41,330 bases of DNA from a virus. The stretch is from positions 1 to 41,330 of the IMG/VR virus record IMGVR_UViG_3300044986_000457; one strand, written 5' to 3'. Of this stretch, positions 14,595-23,364 are shown one piece after another. Positions within the stretch are counted from its first letter, which is position 1; every line of letters begins with the position of its first letter. The notes under the pieces are model-generated. The model saw nothing but the letters and a program-made list of their open reading frames with translations, was not told where the DNA came from and searched no databases. The translations under genes were made by a program, and so were the position numbers.

Positions 14595-16786
14595 TAGTAG
14601 GTTCCCTTCACGTTCTTCGTGTGGCTGACAGGCTCGATGAGGACTGCCATCCTTTCAAGCGCCCACGGTACGCCATAACTCTGAATCTGCACATACGCCG
14701 CCTGCCCTCTGATCCGGCAACGCTTGGAATCGTTCCTGCCCGGCAACAGTTCATCAGCGAAAGACGTGATGACCGTCGAGGAATACACCGCTCCGCCGAT
14801 CTTGTACCGCGGGGCGACCTTGTTCGTCGGAAGTGCCGGAAGCGGAAGCGGCGTCAGCGCATAGAACTCCGGAGCGTAGTAGGTGTACGTCCCGGACGGC
14901 GACTGTGGGGTGGTGTCTGGGTAGGTTTCGTCGCGGCGGTACATGTTGTAGTCCGCCGGGTTGAGGTGCTGGATGCGCCAGTCAACCGCTCCCGGATCCG
15001 TGTTGTAGACGCGGTTCTGGCCCTTGGTGTATGTCCTCGCTCCGGGATCCTGAATCAGCGTGTCGCTGGTCGAGTAAGTTCCGGCAATCGGCGTCTCGTA
15101 GAACAGGTCGAGCGCAGACGTGAACGATGGGTTTCCGGAACTTGGCTGGACACCACCCTCGTATCCGGCGACAGGATCGGACGTGAAATCCGCGGTGCCT
15201 CCACCATCAAGCGAGAACGCAGGGGCATCCATGTCCTCAACCACGTTGACCGACACAAGGCTTTGGCCGATTGCGTCTTCGGCAGTTTCCCCGGAACGAA
15301 TCGACAGGAACGGCCCGGTGAGCCTGTCAATGGGGGTGGAGAATGCTGGATCATCCTGCGAGATGTCCATAGACATCTCGACCCTGATGTCCTTCATCAT
15401 CACTTCCGCGAGGTTTGGCTGCACGACTGGGCCGAAGATCAGGTTGCTGTTGATCCTCTGCGTAGCGGCCTGCGCATTCGTCACGGTGAGTCCAAGAGAC
15501 TTGTACCCGGTTGCTGCCTGACCATCGACGCCAGACGTGAGATCGCGGTCAAACCAAGCGATGTACCCCTGTGCGCTTCCGAACGCAAGGATCGGGGCGC
15601 GGGCGTCACCAAGAGGAAACTCCCCGGCGCAAGTCGGGGCGCGGAACATCGCCCACCCGGTCTGGATGGGCCAGAACGAATCGGTCGGCTGGTTGTACAG
15701 GAGATGGACGCTGCTGTCCGGAAGATCGGTTCGAGACAGCATTACGTGGACGTTCTGCGCCTCCGCGTCATATCCAAGGACGCAGTTCAGGGCATCGAAA
15801 TCCTGCTGCTGGAAGTACGAATCAAGCCGCCCGCCAGTCACTCGACCGCTCTTGGTGACCTGAAACTCGTTCGGGACAACGCGATACATTCCATCCTGCG
15901 CCATCAGATAGATCACCTGCGAATCGCTCGAACACCATGCACGTTCGCTGATGATGCCGACGGAACGCGACAGTTCGATGATCCTCGCCCCATCCACGAC
16001 CGGGTCTGCGGTCAAGTAAGAAAGCCCGTGTCTGGTCGCGAACATCAGCCCGCTTTCGCCTACAGGAATCAGCGCGACGATCGGCTCTCCGGGAACTCCA
16101 AACTGCGTAGACGATGATCCTGCTATTGCATCGTGAGGACTTGCCGCTGTCGGATTCCAGTCTTCAGGATCATTGATGTGGCAAAGAAACCAGTTGTTCG
16201 CAGACTCCGTGAAACCGCTCATCGCAAGCCTGCCGCCGAATCGAACAAGAAGATTTGCGCGAGCGCCAGATTCGTTTCCGGGACTTCCGTGACCGGAAGC
16301 AGGCCTGATTTCGCTTTCCGGTCCAGACCACTGAACTACCGATGGAGTTGCAACCGTGATGTCAACCTTTCGATAGCAGGTTCCGTCTGCAATATAAAGA
16401 TACTGGCCGAACACAGCGGTCCCGACGTACCCCGTCGACTTGATCTTGCGGGTCGACGACTGCGTGAGTTTCGTAGGAGTCGTCTCTCCGGGGTCGATCT
16501 TCCAGACCTCGCCGCCAGCGATGACGAAGCAACGCTGCTTGAGTACACCTCCGACGAATGCGTCGGCTCGGATGATCGCCTGCACCTCGCGGGTCACAGC
16601 CGGGGAAGTGTCGTTGAACTCGAACGCACCGAGAAGCGGCCTGCGCTGCCCAAGACGCAACTTGCCCTTGAATGCGTCGTACGGAACGACATTCAATGCG
16701 TCAACGGTGAACCCGCTTGGCAACGCGGAATACGCGCTGTCCACGTTGATGCCGCGGTACGGGAGTGCGACGGAGACGTATGGCAT
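14594..16786 (-). CDS. Tail nozzle/tubular protein B-like
   Basis: A 730-residue, beta-rich protein that begins MPYVSVALPYRGINVDSA and carries NVVPYDAFKGKLRLGQRRP near residue 35. It contains many repeated strand-turn units with Trp and Gly, as expected for a beta-propeller. Position and size match the nozzle (T7 gp12-type) of short-tailed phages, which extends the tail and contacts fibres. Sequence evidence is moderate and the call leans on gene order. Its start shares the last base of the fibre stop at 16786. Confidence 0.65.
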   Translation of the reverse strand: MPYVSVALPYRGINVDSAYSALPSGFTVDALNVVPYDAFKGKLRLGQRRPLLGAFEFNDTSPAVTREVQAIIRADAFVGGVLKQRCFVIAGGEVWKIDPGETTPTKLTQSSTRKIKSTGYVGTAVFGQYLYIADGTCYRKVDITVATPSVVQWSGPESEIRPASGHGSPGNESGARANLLVRFGGRLAMSGFTESANNWFLCHINDPEDWNPTAASPHDAIAGSSSTQFGVPGEPIVALIPVGESGLMFATRHGLSYLTADPVVDGARIIELSRSVGIISERAWCSSDSQVIYLMAQDGMYRVVPNEFQVTKSGRVTGGRLDSYFQQQDFDALNCVLGYDAEAQNVHVMLSRTDLPDSSVHLLYNQPTDSFWPIQTGWAMFRAPTCAGEFPLGDARAPILAFGSAQGYIAWFDRDLTSGVDGQAATGYKSLGLTVTNAQAATQRINSNLIFGPVVQPNLAEVMMKDIRVEMSMDISQDDPAFSTPIDRLTGPFLSIRSGETAEDAIGQSLVSVNVVEDMDAPAFSLDGGGTADFTSDPVAGYEGGVQPSSGNPSFTSALDLFYETPIAGTYSTSDTLIQDPGARTYTKGQNRVYNTDPGAVDWRIQHLNPADYNMYRRDETYPDTTPQSPSGTYTYYAPEFYALTPLPLPALPTNKVAPRYKIGGAVYSSTVITSFADELLPGRNDSKRCRIRGQAAYVQIQSYGVPWALERMAVLIEPVSHTKNVKGTY

Positions 16787-18429
16787 CAGGCGGTTCGCAA
16801 GGCAATGAAGTAGACATTAGGACCAATGCTGGATACGTTGATTGTGCTGCTTGTGCTGGTAACTGCTGTCTGAAAACCGACTGAAACGTCACCGATGAAA
16901 AGAACGGTCCACGTTCCAGTGACGGAGCGCAGGAAATATGACGGTCCAGAAAGAACTACCTGCAATGCACCGGACAAAGTTTGCGAAATGCCCCCTGAAT
17001 TGTCGGCCTTTCCAAATGAAATAGATCCAACTTGGTTGATCGCAACAGAAGCATAATCAGTCTTCGTTTCGTCAGCCATGTTTCCGTATGCAAGCCATGC
17101 CTTTGTCGCAATGGTCCCCAACTGCGTCACGGCTCCGGTTGCATTACGTCCAAGCACTGCGCCACCGGCAGTATTGATGTCCGCAAGAGCATTATGCGCA
17201 ATCGTGTTGAGCGTGATGTTTCCGAGCGTCGGCTTCAGCGTCCCTAGGACATGAAGTGTCTGCGGAGATGGAACGAGGACTTCAGAACCGCTGGTTGACT
17301 GACATCGGAGCCGTTCCGTTCCATCTGTCCTCAACTGCACCTGCGTAGCACCAGTCGATACGTTACTTGGATCGGCGTCAAGCGTGATACCGCCGTTCGT
17401 ACTGGTTGTGTACGTCGCATAGGCGGTTGAGGCTTGGTTTGGGTCAGTGATGATCTGAACACTTCCGGAGTTCTTCAGGTGCAGAATCGAACTCGGAGAT
17501 GTTTCCCCGATGCCGACCTGACCGGACGAGTTGATCGTCACCGCAGTCGTTCCATCTACGGCAAGCCGCATGGTCGATGTGCTTCCGGTGTTCGCTTGGT
17601 CGGCGGAAATCAGCAGCGACCCAGTCGTGTTGTCTGCGTTGATTTGCGAATATGCGGCAGCGGCACTGTCCTTGAGCCTGATGATCGGGCTGGTTCCTTC
17701 GATGTGCAGAATCTCCGATGGGCTGGTCGTCCCGATTCCGACGTTTCCGCCAGCGGCGATGGTCACACGATCAATGTTGTTCGTGCCGAACGTGAGCGTC
17801 GAGTTCTCTGCGTTCGTGATCGACGCGGCGTTGCTGCTCGTAGAAATCGACAGTCCGCCCGATCCTCCGGTCGTCCCGGAGTTGACGAGGTTGATGTCGG
17901 CGGTCGTCGTCGAGGAAACGACATGGATGCTCGAAGCGGGAGACGCCGTCCCGATTCCGACCTTGTTGTCGGACAGCACCGTGACCTGCGGGGTTGCCGC
18001 ATTGTCGATGACGAACTGGATCTTCGAGGCGTTCGACGTTCCGCTTGCGTTGCCTGCGTCCGCGGAAATGACGATGGTTCCGTCGGTGTTGCTGGTCCCG
18101 ATCTCCGAGTAGATGCCAGCACCGGAATCGGTGTCACGCATGCGGATGATCGGGGCGGCATCCTCGATGTGCAGGACGGCGAGAGGAGTCTCCGTCCCGA
18201 TGCCAACGCGGTCATTGGTCTGGTCTACGCAGAGCGTCTCCTTGTCGAGCGCCTTGCTGCCCTTCAGGTACGGGAACTGGTATGGAAGCGTCTGCCACGA
18301 AGTCGTCCCGTCACCGACCTTCCAGTTCCCGGTGTCCAGTTCATACCCGATCTCACCTTCGAGGAGCGTCGGGTCTGACGAAGTCCAGTTTGCCGCGGTG
18401 CCACGGCGGATCTGCAACTTGATTGCCAT
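16786..18429 (-). CDS. Tail fibre with Mtd-type N-terminus and four VGIGT repeats
   Basis: A 547-residue fibre. The N-terminus (KLQIRRGTAANWTSSDPTLL, then GEIGYELDTGNWKVGDGTT) matches the attachment domain seen at the N-terminus of many phage fibres, including the major tropism determinant. Four repeats of about 75 residues follow, each opening with VGIG(T/E)xxP and a LHI/IHV strand, near residues 73, 155, 229 and 303. The C-terminal tip (about 430-547) is probably the receptor-binding part. It is encoded by lower-GC DNA (42% in the 60 bases at 16981-17040). ATG 18429 is preceded by GAGGAAAGG. Confidence 0.82.
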   Translation of the reverse strand: MAIKLQIRRGTAANWTSSDPTLLEGEIGYELDTGNWKVGDGTTSWQTLPYQFPYLKGSKALDKETLCVDQTNDRVGIGTETPLAVLHIEDAAPIIRMRDTDSGAGIYSEIGTSNTDGTIVISADAGNASGTSNASKIQFVIDNAATPQVTVLSDNKVGIGTASPASSIHVVSSTTTADINLVNSGTTGGSGGLSISTSSNAASITNAENSTLTFGTNNIDRVTIAAGGNVGIGTTSPSEILHIEGTSPIIRLKDSAAAAYSQINADNTTGSLLISADQANTGSTSTMRLAVDGTTAVTINSSGQVGIGETSPSSILHLKNSGSVQIITDPNQASTAYATYTTSTNGGITLDADPSNVSTGATQVQLRTDGTERLRCQSTSGSEVLVPSPQTLHVLGTLKPTLGNITLNTIAHNALADINTAGGAVLGRNATGAVTQLGTIATKAWLAYGNMADETKTDYASVAINQVGSISFGKADNSGGISQTLSGALQVVLSGPSYFLRSVTGTWTVLFIGDVSVGFQTAVTSTSSTINVSSIGPNVYFIALRTA

Positions 18430-18447
18430 TGCGTTTACCTTTCCTCG

Positions 18448-18558
18448 TCAGAACTGGCGCTTGGAACGCAGGACGTACCCGGCGACGAAGCCGACGACGC
18501 CGCACAGCACGGCAAAAAACACGGAACCGAGGAACGACGAGAAATCAGCGAGCATCAT
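18448..18558 (-). CDS. Tiny single-span membrane protein
   Basis: About 36 residues: M(M)LADFSSF, then a hydrophobic span (LGSVFFAVLCGVVGFVAGYV) and a basic end (LRSKRQF). Start codons at 18558 or 18555 follow AAGGAGAAG. It overlaps the upstream lipoprotein gene by 14 bases. Its size and neighbours suggest a role in lysis (holin-like or a pinholin) or an accessory membrane protein. No family is recognised. Confidence 0.6.
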   Translation of the reverse strand: MMLADFSSFLGSVFFAVLCGVVGFVAGYVLRSKRQF

Positions 18559-19036
18559 TCTTCTCCTTGGCCTTCCGGGCCTTGCGGAAGGCTGAATCGA
18601 ACTCCGGGTCGGACGCCCTGCGGGCGGCGACGTATTCCCTGACGGACTCCTCCTTCGAGGGGTCCATGACATCGACGGCAAGCGAGGCGTCCACGCGCTT
18701 CGCACGCGGGATCCATCCGATCGCCACGCGGATGGCCGTCCCGATCCCCGTCTGCCACAGGATGATGACCACGGCGACGAAAATGATCGCGAGGAACGCC
18801 CACCCGAGCAGGCCCATCCATGCGGGGATCTGGTCCTCGACCTTCGGAAGTTCGGCATGGATGCCAGCCGCGAGGTCGTAGATGGAGTTTCCCTTGGACT
18901 CCAGCCTGCCGTCCCCGGTTTCCTTGCCGATGGCGACAACGTCCTTCGCCTCGCGCTGGATGGCGCTGGCGTTAGCCGCGATCCGCTCGGAAGCGGAGCA
19001 TCCGGCAAGCAGAAGGTTAGCGGCGATCAATCTCAA
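18545..19036 (-). CDS. Lipoprotein with internal membrane span (unimolecular-spanin candidate)
   Basis: 163 residues from a TTG start at 19036, supported by GAGG six bases upstream; it overlaps the previous gene by 20 bases. The N-terminus has a lipobox (LLLAGC, Cys13). A helical periplasmic-type segment of about 50 residues follows, then a membrane span (about 69-90, MGLLGWAFLAIIFVAVVIIL) and a charged tail of about 70 residues. An N-terminal outer-membrane lipid anchor plus an inner-membrane span in one chain is the layout of a u-spanin, which joins the two membranes at lysis. The long cytoplasmic tail is unusual for that class, so the call is tentative. Confidence 0.55.
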   Translation of the reverse strand: MRLIAANLLLAGCSASERIAANASAIQREAKDVVAIGKETGDGRLESKGNSIYDLAAGIHAELPKVEDQIPAWMGLLGWAFLAIIFVAVVIILWQTGIGTAIRVAIGWIPRAKRVDASLAVDVMDPSKEESVREYVAARRASDPEFDSAFRKARKAKEKNDAR

Positions 19037-19235
19037 GGTTTGCCTCGATCTTGTGCAGGCGCTCCGCCATCGCCTCCTGCTGCGTGACCACGCGCATGAG
19101 GAGACGGTCGTGGTGAATGAAGGCAGCGAGCACGCCACCGCACACCGACAGGGTGATTCCGACAATGGCGATCCAGTCTCGGGCGGACAGTCGGACGGTG
19201 GTATTCGTATGCTCGATGGTCATTTTTCGTCTCAT
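19017..19235 (-). CDS. Small membrane protein, N-in with coiled tail
   Basis: A 72-residue protein with a polar N-terminus, one hydrophobic span (WIAIVGITLSVCGGVLAAFI, about 21-40) and a C-terminal coiled-coil-like tail (MRVVTQQEAMAERLHKIEAN). It resembles small phage proteins that sit next to lysis genes, but no family is certain. ATG 19235 overlaps the previous stop in TGATG. An inner ATG at 19223 (MTIEH) is the alternative. Confidence 0.65.
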   Translation of the reverse strand: MRRKMTIEHTNTTVRLSARDWIAIVGITLSVCGGVLAAFIHHDRLLMRVVTQQEAMAERLHKIEANLEIDRR

Positions 19236-19537
19236 CAGATGAACACGCGGTACGGAATCCCCGGCGTCGGGGTGAACGTCGGCAGCGCCTCGACCTGCTC
19301 CTCGGTCAACTCGAAGGTCACGCGGAGGTTGGCGTGGTAGCGGTTGTCTCCGGGCCTGACGATGTTGCCGTCGATGTCGTAGGACGGCGGGATCGGCCCG
19401 ATGCGGTCGAGCGCGACCCCTGCCACGGGCAGCACCATGACCTCGCCTTCCTCGTCGGTGCGTTCCTCGGCCAGCCCTGCTGCGATCAGGGCATCGTCGA
19501 GGTCGGATTCGGTGGTTGAGCGGAGTAGGTAGTCCAT
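19235..19537 (-). CDS. Conserved-type small phage protein (100 residues)
   Basis: Acidic N-terminus (STTESDLDDALIAAGLAEE), then IGPIPPSYDIDG and GDNRYHANLRVTFELTEEQ. The PGDNRYHANLR pattern is common in small phage proteins placed beside tail genes. Function is unknown. It starts 1 base after the stop of the receptor-binding gene, so translation is probably coupled. Confidence 0.65.
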   Translation of the reverse strand: MDYLLRSTTESDLDDALIAAGLAEERTDEEGEVMVLPVAGVALDRIGPIPPSYDIDGNIVRPGDNRYHANLRVTFELTEEQVEALPTFTPTPGIPYRVFI

Positions 19538-19538
19538 G

Positions 19539-21464
19539 TCAGGTGGTAAGTGATTGGAGTTGCGCGTTCGGGAGGCGGGTCGGGTAGTACTTCAGCGACC
19601 TGATATGGCCGTTCTTGAAGTAGATATCCAACGGGCTGCTGACGAAATCACCGCCGACGACTAGTTGCGTAAGTACTCCTGCGCCTGCAAGTGATCCGGC
19701 TGTATCCGTTGCAACAGAGCCGCCATTGGCAACGATTGCGAAGTTGTTTGTATCCCACGCATACGCCATCTTGTACACCGTATTCAGAGGCGGCGCGTAT
19801 GCGCTGTCAGCCGCTCCCTGAAACGAAGACGGCCCACCAACGGTGGTCAAGAGATACTCGTTGGATGCACCGCCAACCTTGAAACCCATCCGGACGTAGT
19901 TGTTGGTAGTCCCGTCGCTGATGTTTGCAGTCAGGTTTTGCGTGTTGCTCTTTGTAATGTCAGACACGGCAACGACTGTTCCGGCCCCGGTGCTAAACCA
20001 CGAAGTGAAGTTCGCTCCAGTTGCGTAGCAATGGTCGTAAGCCCTCGTCGCCGTGCTCGCGCCCGTGGGGATGTAGGAGGAGGCACCGGAGCCTGCTTCT
20101 AGTTGTGCGCCCCAGATCAGCAAACTGCGATCAAGTTCAAATGATGCGGTTTGCGCGTACACATACATAGTTGTGCTTGTCGCGCCAATGTTTCCGGTCG
20201 TAGTAAGTTGAATTTTAGTCCACTCTGTGAGCGATAGGCCGGAAACCGTGCATAGCCCAGTACCGGACACGCTTCCCGGTCCAGAGATTTTTGAAATTGA
20301 AACAGTCTGGAATGCTGTCGTATAGATCCCGACTTGTATTTGGGTGGTCGTAACGGAGTTGAATACAGATGCGCGAACCCAAAACGAGAACGTATATGGC
20401 GAAGTCGATACCGTTGTCACGGTCTGGGAAAGCGGACCACTTCCAGAAGTTTCTCGGAATTGGAACGATGACGATCCGCCAGCGGGATTCGTTTCCGTGA
20501 CGGTTGCGCCACTATTGCCGTTCAATCCCCAGTTCGTTGTTCCACCGCTCGTTGCAAACGACTCGCTCCAGCAAAGCAGGTTCACCGCCTGACCCTCCAC
20601 CAGCAGCCCCCTCGGAGCCAGCGTGGTCGGGTCGTAGTCGAAGCGGGGGGCTTGGTAGGGAGCGGTGGTTGTCGCACGGTATTCAAGTGCGTTCGCTCCG
20701 ATGGAAACCTGTGCGCCCCACACCCAGACACTTGCTGCGCTGTTCGTGAAAGAACGGTCAACAGTATCAGGGCCGTTTGCAACCCACAGCCAGATTCCCA
20801 TCTGGTCATCGTTTGCGTCAACGCGAGTAAGGCCGACCGTCATCTGACATCTATACCAGCCGTTTCCGACCGGGCTTGCAGATGCACTCACAAGTGTCCA
20901 ACCGACATCCTCCGCACCTGACACGACTCCGTCGGTCAAGTTGAAGTTTCTGGTGACCCCACGCGATTCGATGTTGTTGGATACCTTGAGCGAACAGAAG
21001 TTCGATCCGTTTGCCTTGAAGTACGCAGACAGCGTGACCGTCGAAAGCCCGTTGGTTGAAAGTGCCGTAGATCCGGTTGTTCCGTTTGACTGAAGCACGC
21101 GATGCGTACCGGAAACGCCGTCCGACTTGAGCAAAAGCCCGGTACTGGTTCCGTCAGGAGCCGTGGTCGTGTTCGCCGTGTTGAGTCCGCTGGTCGTGGT
21201 GTCAATTCTGAACTTCGACCATGCAGCAACGGTGTAATCCTGACTGCGCTGCAACAGGTTGGCATCGGCAAACTGCACCAACCCCTGCGAGTTGATGAAG
21301 GTGGCGTTGGTGCTGCGCGTGAACGTCAGGCGCGGGTCGAGGACGCCCGTGGTGAAGTCCAGCGAGAGCGTGGAGCCGTCGCCGCCCTCAACTGGCATGG
21401 TGCGCTGACGGCACCGCTCCGCCGGATCGGAACCGAGCAACCATGTGCGGTTTCGTGCGTGCAT
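19539..21464 (-). CDS. Receptor-binding/carbohydrate-binding virion protein
   Basis: A 641-residue, Ser/Thr/Gly-rich beta protein. It opens with LSLDFTTGVLDPRLTFTRST and NLLQRSQDYT, a pattern seen in many phage adsorption proteins. Two lectin-like sandwich modules are suggested by the repeated endings GAQVSIGANALEYRATT (about 250) and GAQLEAGSGASSYIPTG (about 460). A third beta domain ends the protein. Base composition is lower than in head genes (43% in the 60 bases at 20161-20220), as is common for host-range genes. Its start overlaps the previous stop in TGATG. Confidence 0.75.
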   Translation of the reverse strand: MHARNRTWLLGSDPAERCRQRTMPVEGGDGSTLSLDFTTGVLDPRLTFTRSTNATFINSQGLVQFADANLLQRSQDYTVAAWSKFRIDTTTSGLNTANTTTAPDGTSTGLLLKSDGVSGTHRVLQSNGTTGSTALSTNGLSTVTLSAYFKANGSNFCSLKVSNNIESRGVTRNFNLTDGVVSGAEDVGWTLVSASASPVGNGWYRCQMTVGLTRVDANDDQMGIWLWVANGPDTVDRSFTNSAASVWVWGAQVSIGANALEYRATTTAPYQAPRFDYDPTTLAPRGLLVEGQAVNLLCWSESFATSGGTTNWGLNGNSGATVTETNPAGGSSSFQFRETSGSGPLSQTVTTVSTSPYTFSFWVRASVFNSVTTTQIQVGIYTTAFQTVSISKISGPGSVSGTGLCTVSGLSLTEWTKIQLTTTGNIGATSTTMYVYAQTASFELDRSLLIWGAQLEAGSGASSYIPTGASTATRAYDHCYATGANFTSWFSTGAGTVVAVSDITKSNTQNLTANISDGTTNNYVRMGFKVGGASNEYLLTTVGGPSSFQGAADSAYAPPLNTVYKMAYAWDTNNFAIVANGGSVATDTAGSLAGAGVLTQLVVGGDFVSSPLDIYFKNGHIRSLKYYPTRLPNAQLQSLTT

Positions 21465-22006
21465 CAGATGTGGCCGATGAGGACGTTTGCGGTGGGAGCG
21501 CTAGCCGCAGACATGGCGATCTCGACGAGTTCAGCGCCGCACAGGTCAACCACGATGAATCCACCGTGCGCCGCTGCCGTGTTACCGTTGTAAATCTTGC
21601 AGTCACCGAAGTTCTTGACGTAGGTGAGTCCGAGCGCCATCGACGTGCCGTTGATCGTCGTGTTCGCAGCCCCGGCGGTGACCGTGCAGGTCGTCAGAAG
21701 TTGCGGACGCCACACGTCGTCGCCTCCCTTATTCCAGCCGATGACGTGCAGGACGAGTGATCCGCTCCCGACGCTGCTTGCCGTCTGGATCTTGGCATAG
21801 TTGAGCGGAGCGCCGACGATGATCCGGCTTCCTGCGTAGTTGTTTCCGACAACGTCGGCAAGGCTCGTCGGGGTCGTCGTGGTCGCCAACTTGACCGTCA
21901 GGTTCGCGGAAGTCGGAAGCGTGATGTTGCTGGTGAACCCGATGTTGAGCGGGGCCGCAAGCGTGCGCGTGGCGGTGATGGTCGGTGACAGTCCAAGGAG
22001 GCTCAT
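21464..22006 (-). CDS. Beta-rich structural protein (180 residues)
   Basis: Contains many Thr, Ala and Val strands (IGFTSNITLPTSANLTVKLA, VTAGAANTTINGTSM) and little helix. Position between the head-tail adaptor and the receptor-binding protein suggests a capsid decoration, head-fibre or tail-base component. No family is recognised. AAGGAACAACC precedes ATG 22006. Confidence 0.6.
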   Translation of the reverse strand: MSLLGLSPTITATRTLAAPLNIGFTSNITLPTSANLTVKLATTTTPTSLADVVGNNYAGSRIIVGAPLNYAKIQTASSVGSGSLVLHVIGWNKGGDDVWRPQLLTTCTVTAGAANTTINGTSMALGLTYVKNFGDCKIYNGNTAAAHGGFIVVDLCGAELVEIAMSAASAPTANVLIGHI

Positions 22007-22015
22007 GGTTGTTCC

Positions 22016-22735
22016 TTACGAGGGGTTCTGCACTGGGTTGAGGATCACGAAGCCGGGTCCGTTGCGCGTGGACGTGCGCCACAGGTTCGGCTGCACTTGA
22101 CCAAAATGGTTCTGCACCATTCCATCCTTCTGCTTCGCGGCACCGAAGATCGGGCCAGCCTCGATCTCCGCGAACCGCTGGCTCTGCCCACCGTCCTCGT
22201 ACGACTCCGCGACTGCGCGGACGTACGAGATGAGCGTCGCCTCGACGTGCTTCGGGATGGAGATGACGGTGCTGTCAGCCGTGTCGCTCGCAACGCTAGT
22301 CCACCCGGTGCGGTACAGAACCTTGAGCGCCTCGATGCTCGTAGGCGTCGGGTACAGTTCGAGGCGGTAGGACTGCGTCGGTGCGGCCTGCGTCGGAACA
22401 ATCGTCTTGACGTAGGCACGCCACGTCAGGTCAGGAAAGTTCGTCTGCCGGGCAGTCTCGACCTCCTCCGGGGACTGGATCCACAGCGGTTGGTCCTGCT
22501 TCCAGACCTGCGTGAGTTCCGCAAAGTCAGACGGAAGCGCGACATACGCCTGCGATACGACGGTATTGACCGTCGTGGTCGCCTCGCGGAACTTCCACGG
22601 GTGGGTGAACAGGTGTTCCCCGGAAATGTTGACGATCTCCGCCTGCCGCTGCGCGACGGTCTGGCCCGACGCGGTGGACGGGCGACCGCCGATGGCAAGC
22701 AGGACGTGGTTCTTGAGATCGCCGTAGGTGAGCAT
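22016..22735 (-). CDS. Head-tail adaptor (gp4/gp11-like)
   Basis: A 239-residue protein from ATG 22735. It has a helical N-terminus with AEIVNISGEHLFTHPWKFRE, the strand segment YVALPSDFAELTQVW, and a helical end with YVRAVAESYEDGG. The pattern fits the adaptor that joins the portal to the nozzle in podoviruses, and gene order agrees. A GTG start at 22747 would lie inside a perfect hairpin, so ATG 22735 is preferred, although its ribosome site is weak. Confidence 0.7.
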   Translation of the reverse strand: MLTYGDLKNHVLLAIGGRPSTASGQTVAQRQAEIVNISGEHLFTHPWKFREATTTVNTVVSQAYVALPSDFAELTQVWKQDQPLWIQSPEEVETARQTNFPDLTWRAYVKTIVPTQAAPTQSYRLELYPTPTSIEALKVLYRTGWTSVASDTADSTVISIPKHVEATLISYVRAVAESYEDGGQSQRFAEIEAGPIFGAAKQKDGMVQNHFGQVQPNLWRTSTRNGPGFVILNPVQNPS

Positions 22736-22743
22736 GGGTAATT

Positions 22744-22771
22744 CCACTTGGCGGGTTTCCCCGCCAAGTGG
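22744..22771 (-). promoter_or_regulatory. 12-bp hairpin with GAAA tetraloop between head genes
   Basis: A perfect 12-base inverted repeat, CCACTTGGCGGG / CCCGCCAAGTGG, around a 4-base loop. In the minus-strand mRNA the loop is GAAA, a stable GNRA tetraloop. There is no T-run after it, so it is probably not a simple terminator. It could set mRNA stability or processing between the abundant capsid genes and the adaptor. Confidence 0.7.
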
Positions 22772-22788
22772 TGAAGTGTTGCATCAGA

Positions 22789-23301
22789 TCACTGGATGTC
22801 GCGCTGGAACCAGAGGCTGCTGTTGACGAGCACGTCAATCAGGGCGGAACTGGCAGCAGTCACCGATCCGAGTGCGATCGCAGCCGGGTACACGCTGGTC
22901 ACGCCAGCGGCATTGCCGAACATGCCAGCGTCGTCTTCGGGCGCAAGCGGCGTTCCGAGGCCGACGTTGGCAGTGGTCGCATAGACCATTGCCTTGACGA
23001 CGCCGCCGAACTGCACCTCGACGTAGGTGTCGTCTGCACCCGCGTTGGAAAGCAGGCTGGTGACGACACCGATGTAGCCGCACTGGTCATTCACGTTGCC
23101 GTCAGCCTTGACGACGGACGAGAACGGGGAACCTTCGAGGCTGGCGACGGTGTCAAGCGGGGGGTACACCGCTTCCGTGTGTCCGAAAGACGTGATGACG
23201 ACGTCACCGACCGCGAGGGCGCTGCCCTGACGGTTGACGCAGCGGGTCTTGGTGCCGACGGGCTGGAGGCCGACAGCACCGTTGTTGGGAGCGAAAATCA
23301 T
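22789..23301 (-). CDS. Capsid decoration/head-stabilising-type protein
   Basis: A 170-residue, beta-rich protein. The first half has KTRCVNRQGSALAVGDVVIT, and strands continue with VEVQFGGVVKAMV and VGLGTPLAPEDDAG. It follows the major capsid gene, where many phages encode a decoration or minor head protein. AAGGAAGGACACACAAC precedes ATG 23301, a strong ribosome site that fits high expression. The family assignment rests mainly on position. Confidence 0.6.
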   Translation of the reverse strand: MIFAPNNGAVGLQPVGTKTRCVNRQGSALAVGDVVITSFGHTEAVYPPLDTVASLEGSPFSSVVKADGNVNDQCGYIGVVTSLLSNAGADDTYVEVQFGGVVKAMVYATTANVGLGTPLAPEDDAGMFGNAAGVTSVYPAAIALGSVTAASSALIDVLVNSSLWFQRDIQ

Positions 23302-23364
23302 GTTGTGTGTCCTTCCTTTGTTTGTGAGTGAGGTGGCGAGACGAATCCCGCCCCCGTTGGATCA

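Noticed and set aside
16786-18429. Diversity-generating retroelement linked to the Mtd-type fibre
   Set aside because: No reverse transcriptase and no template/variable repeat pair is visible; the N-terminal fibre domain alone does not imply one.
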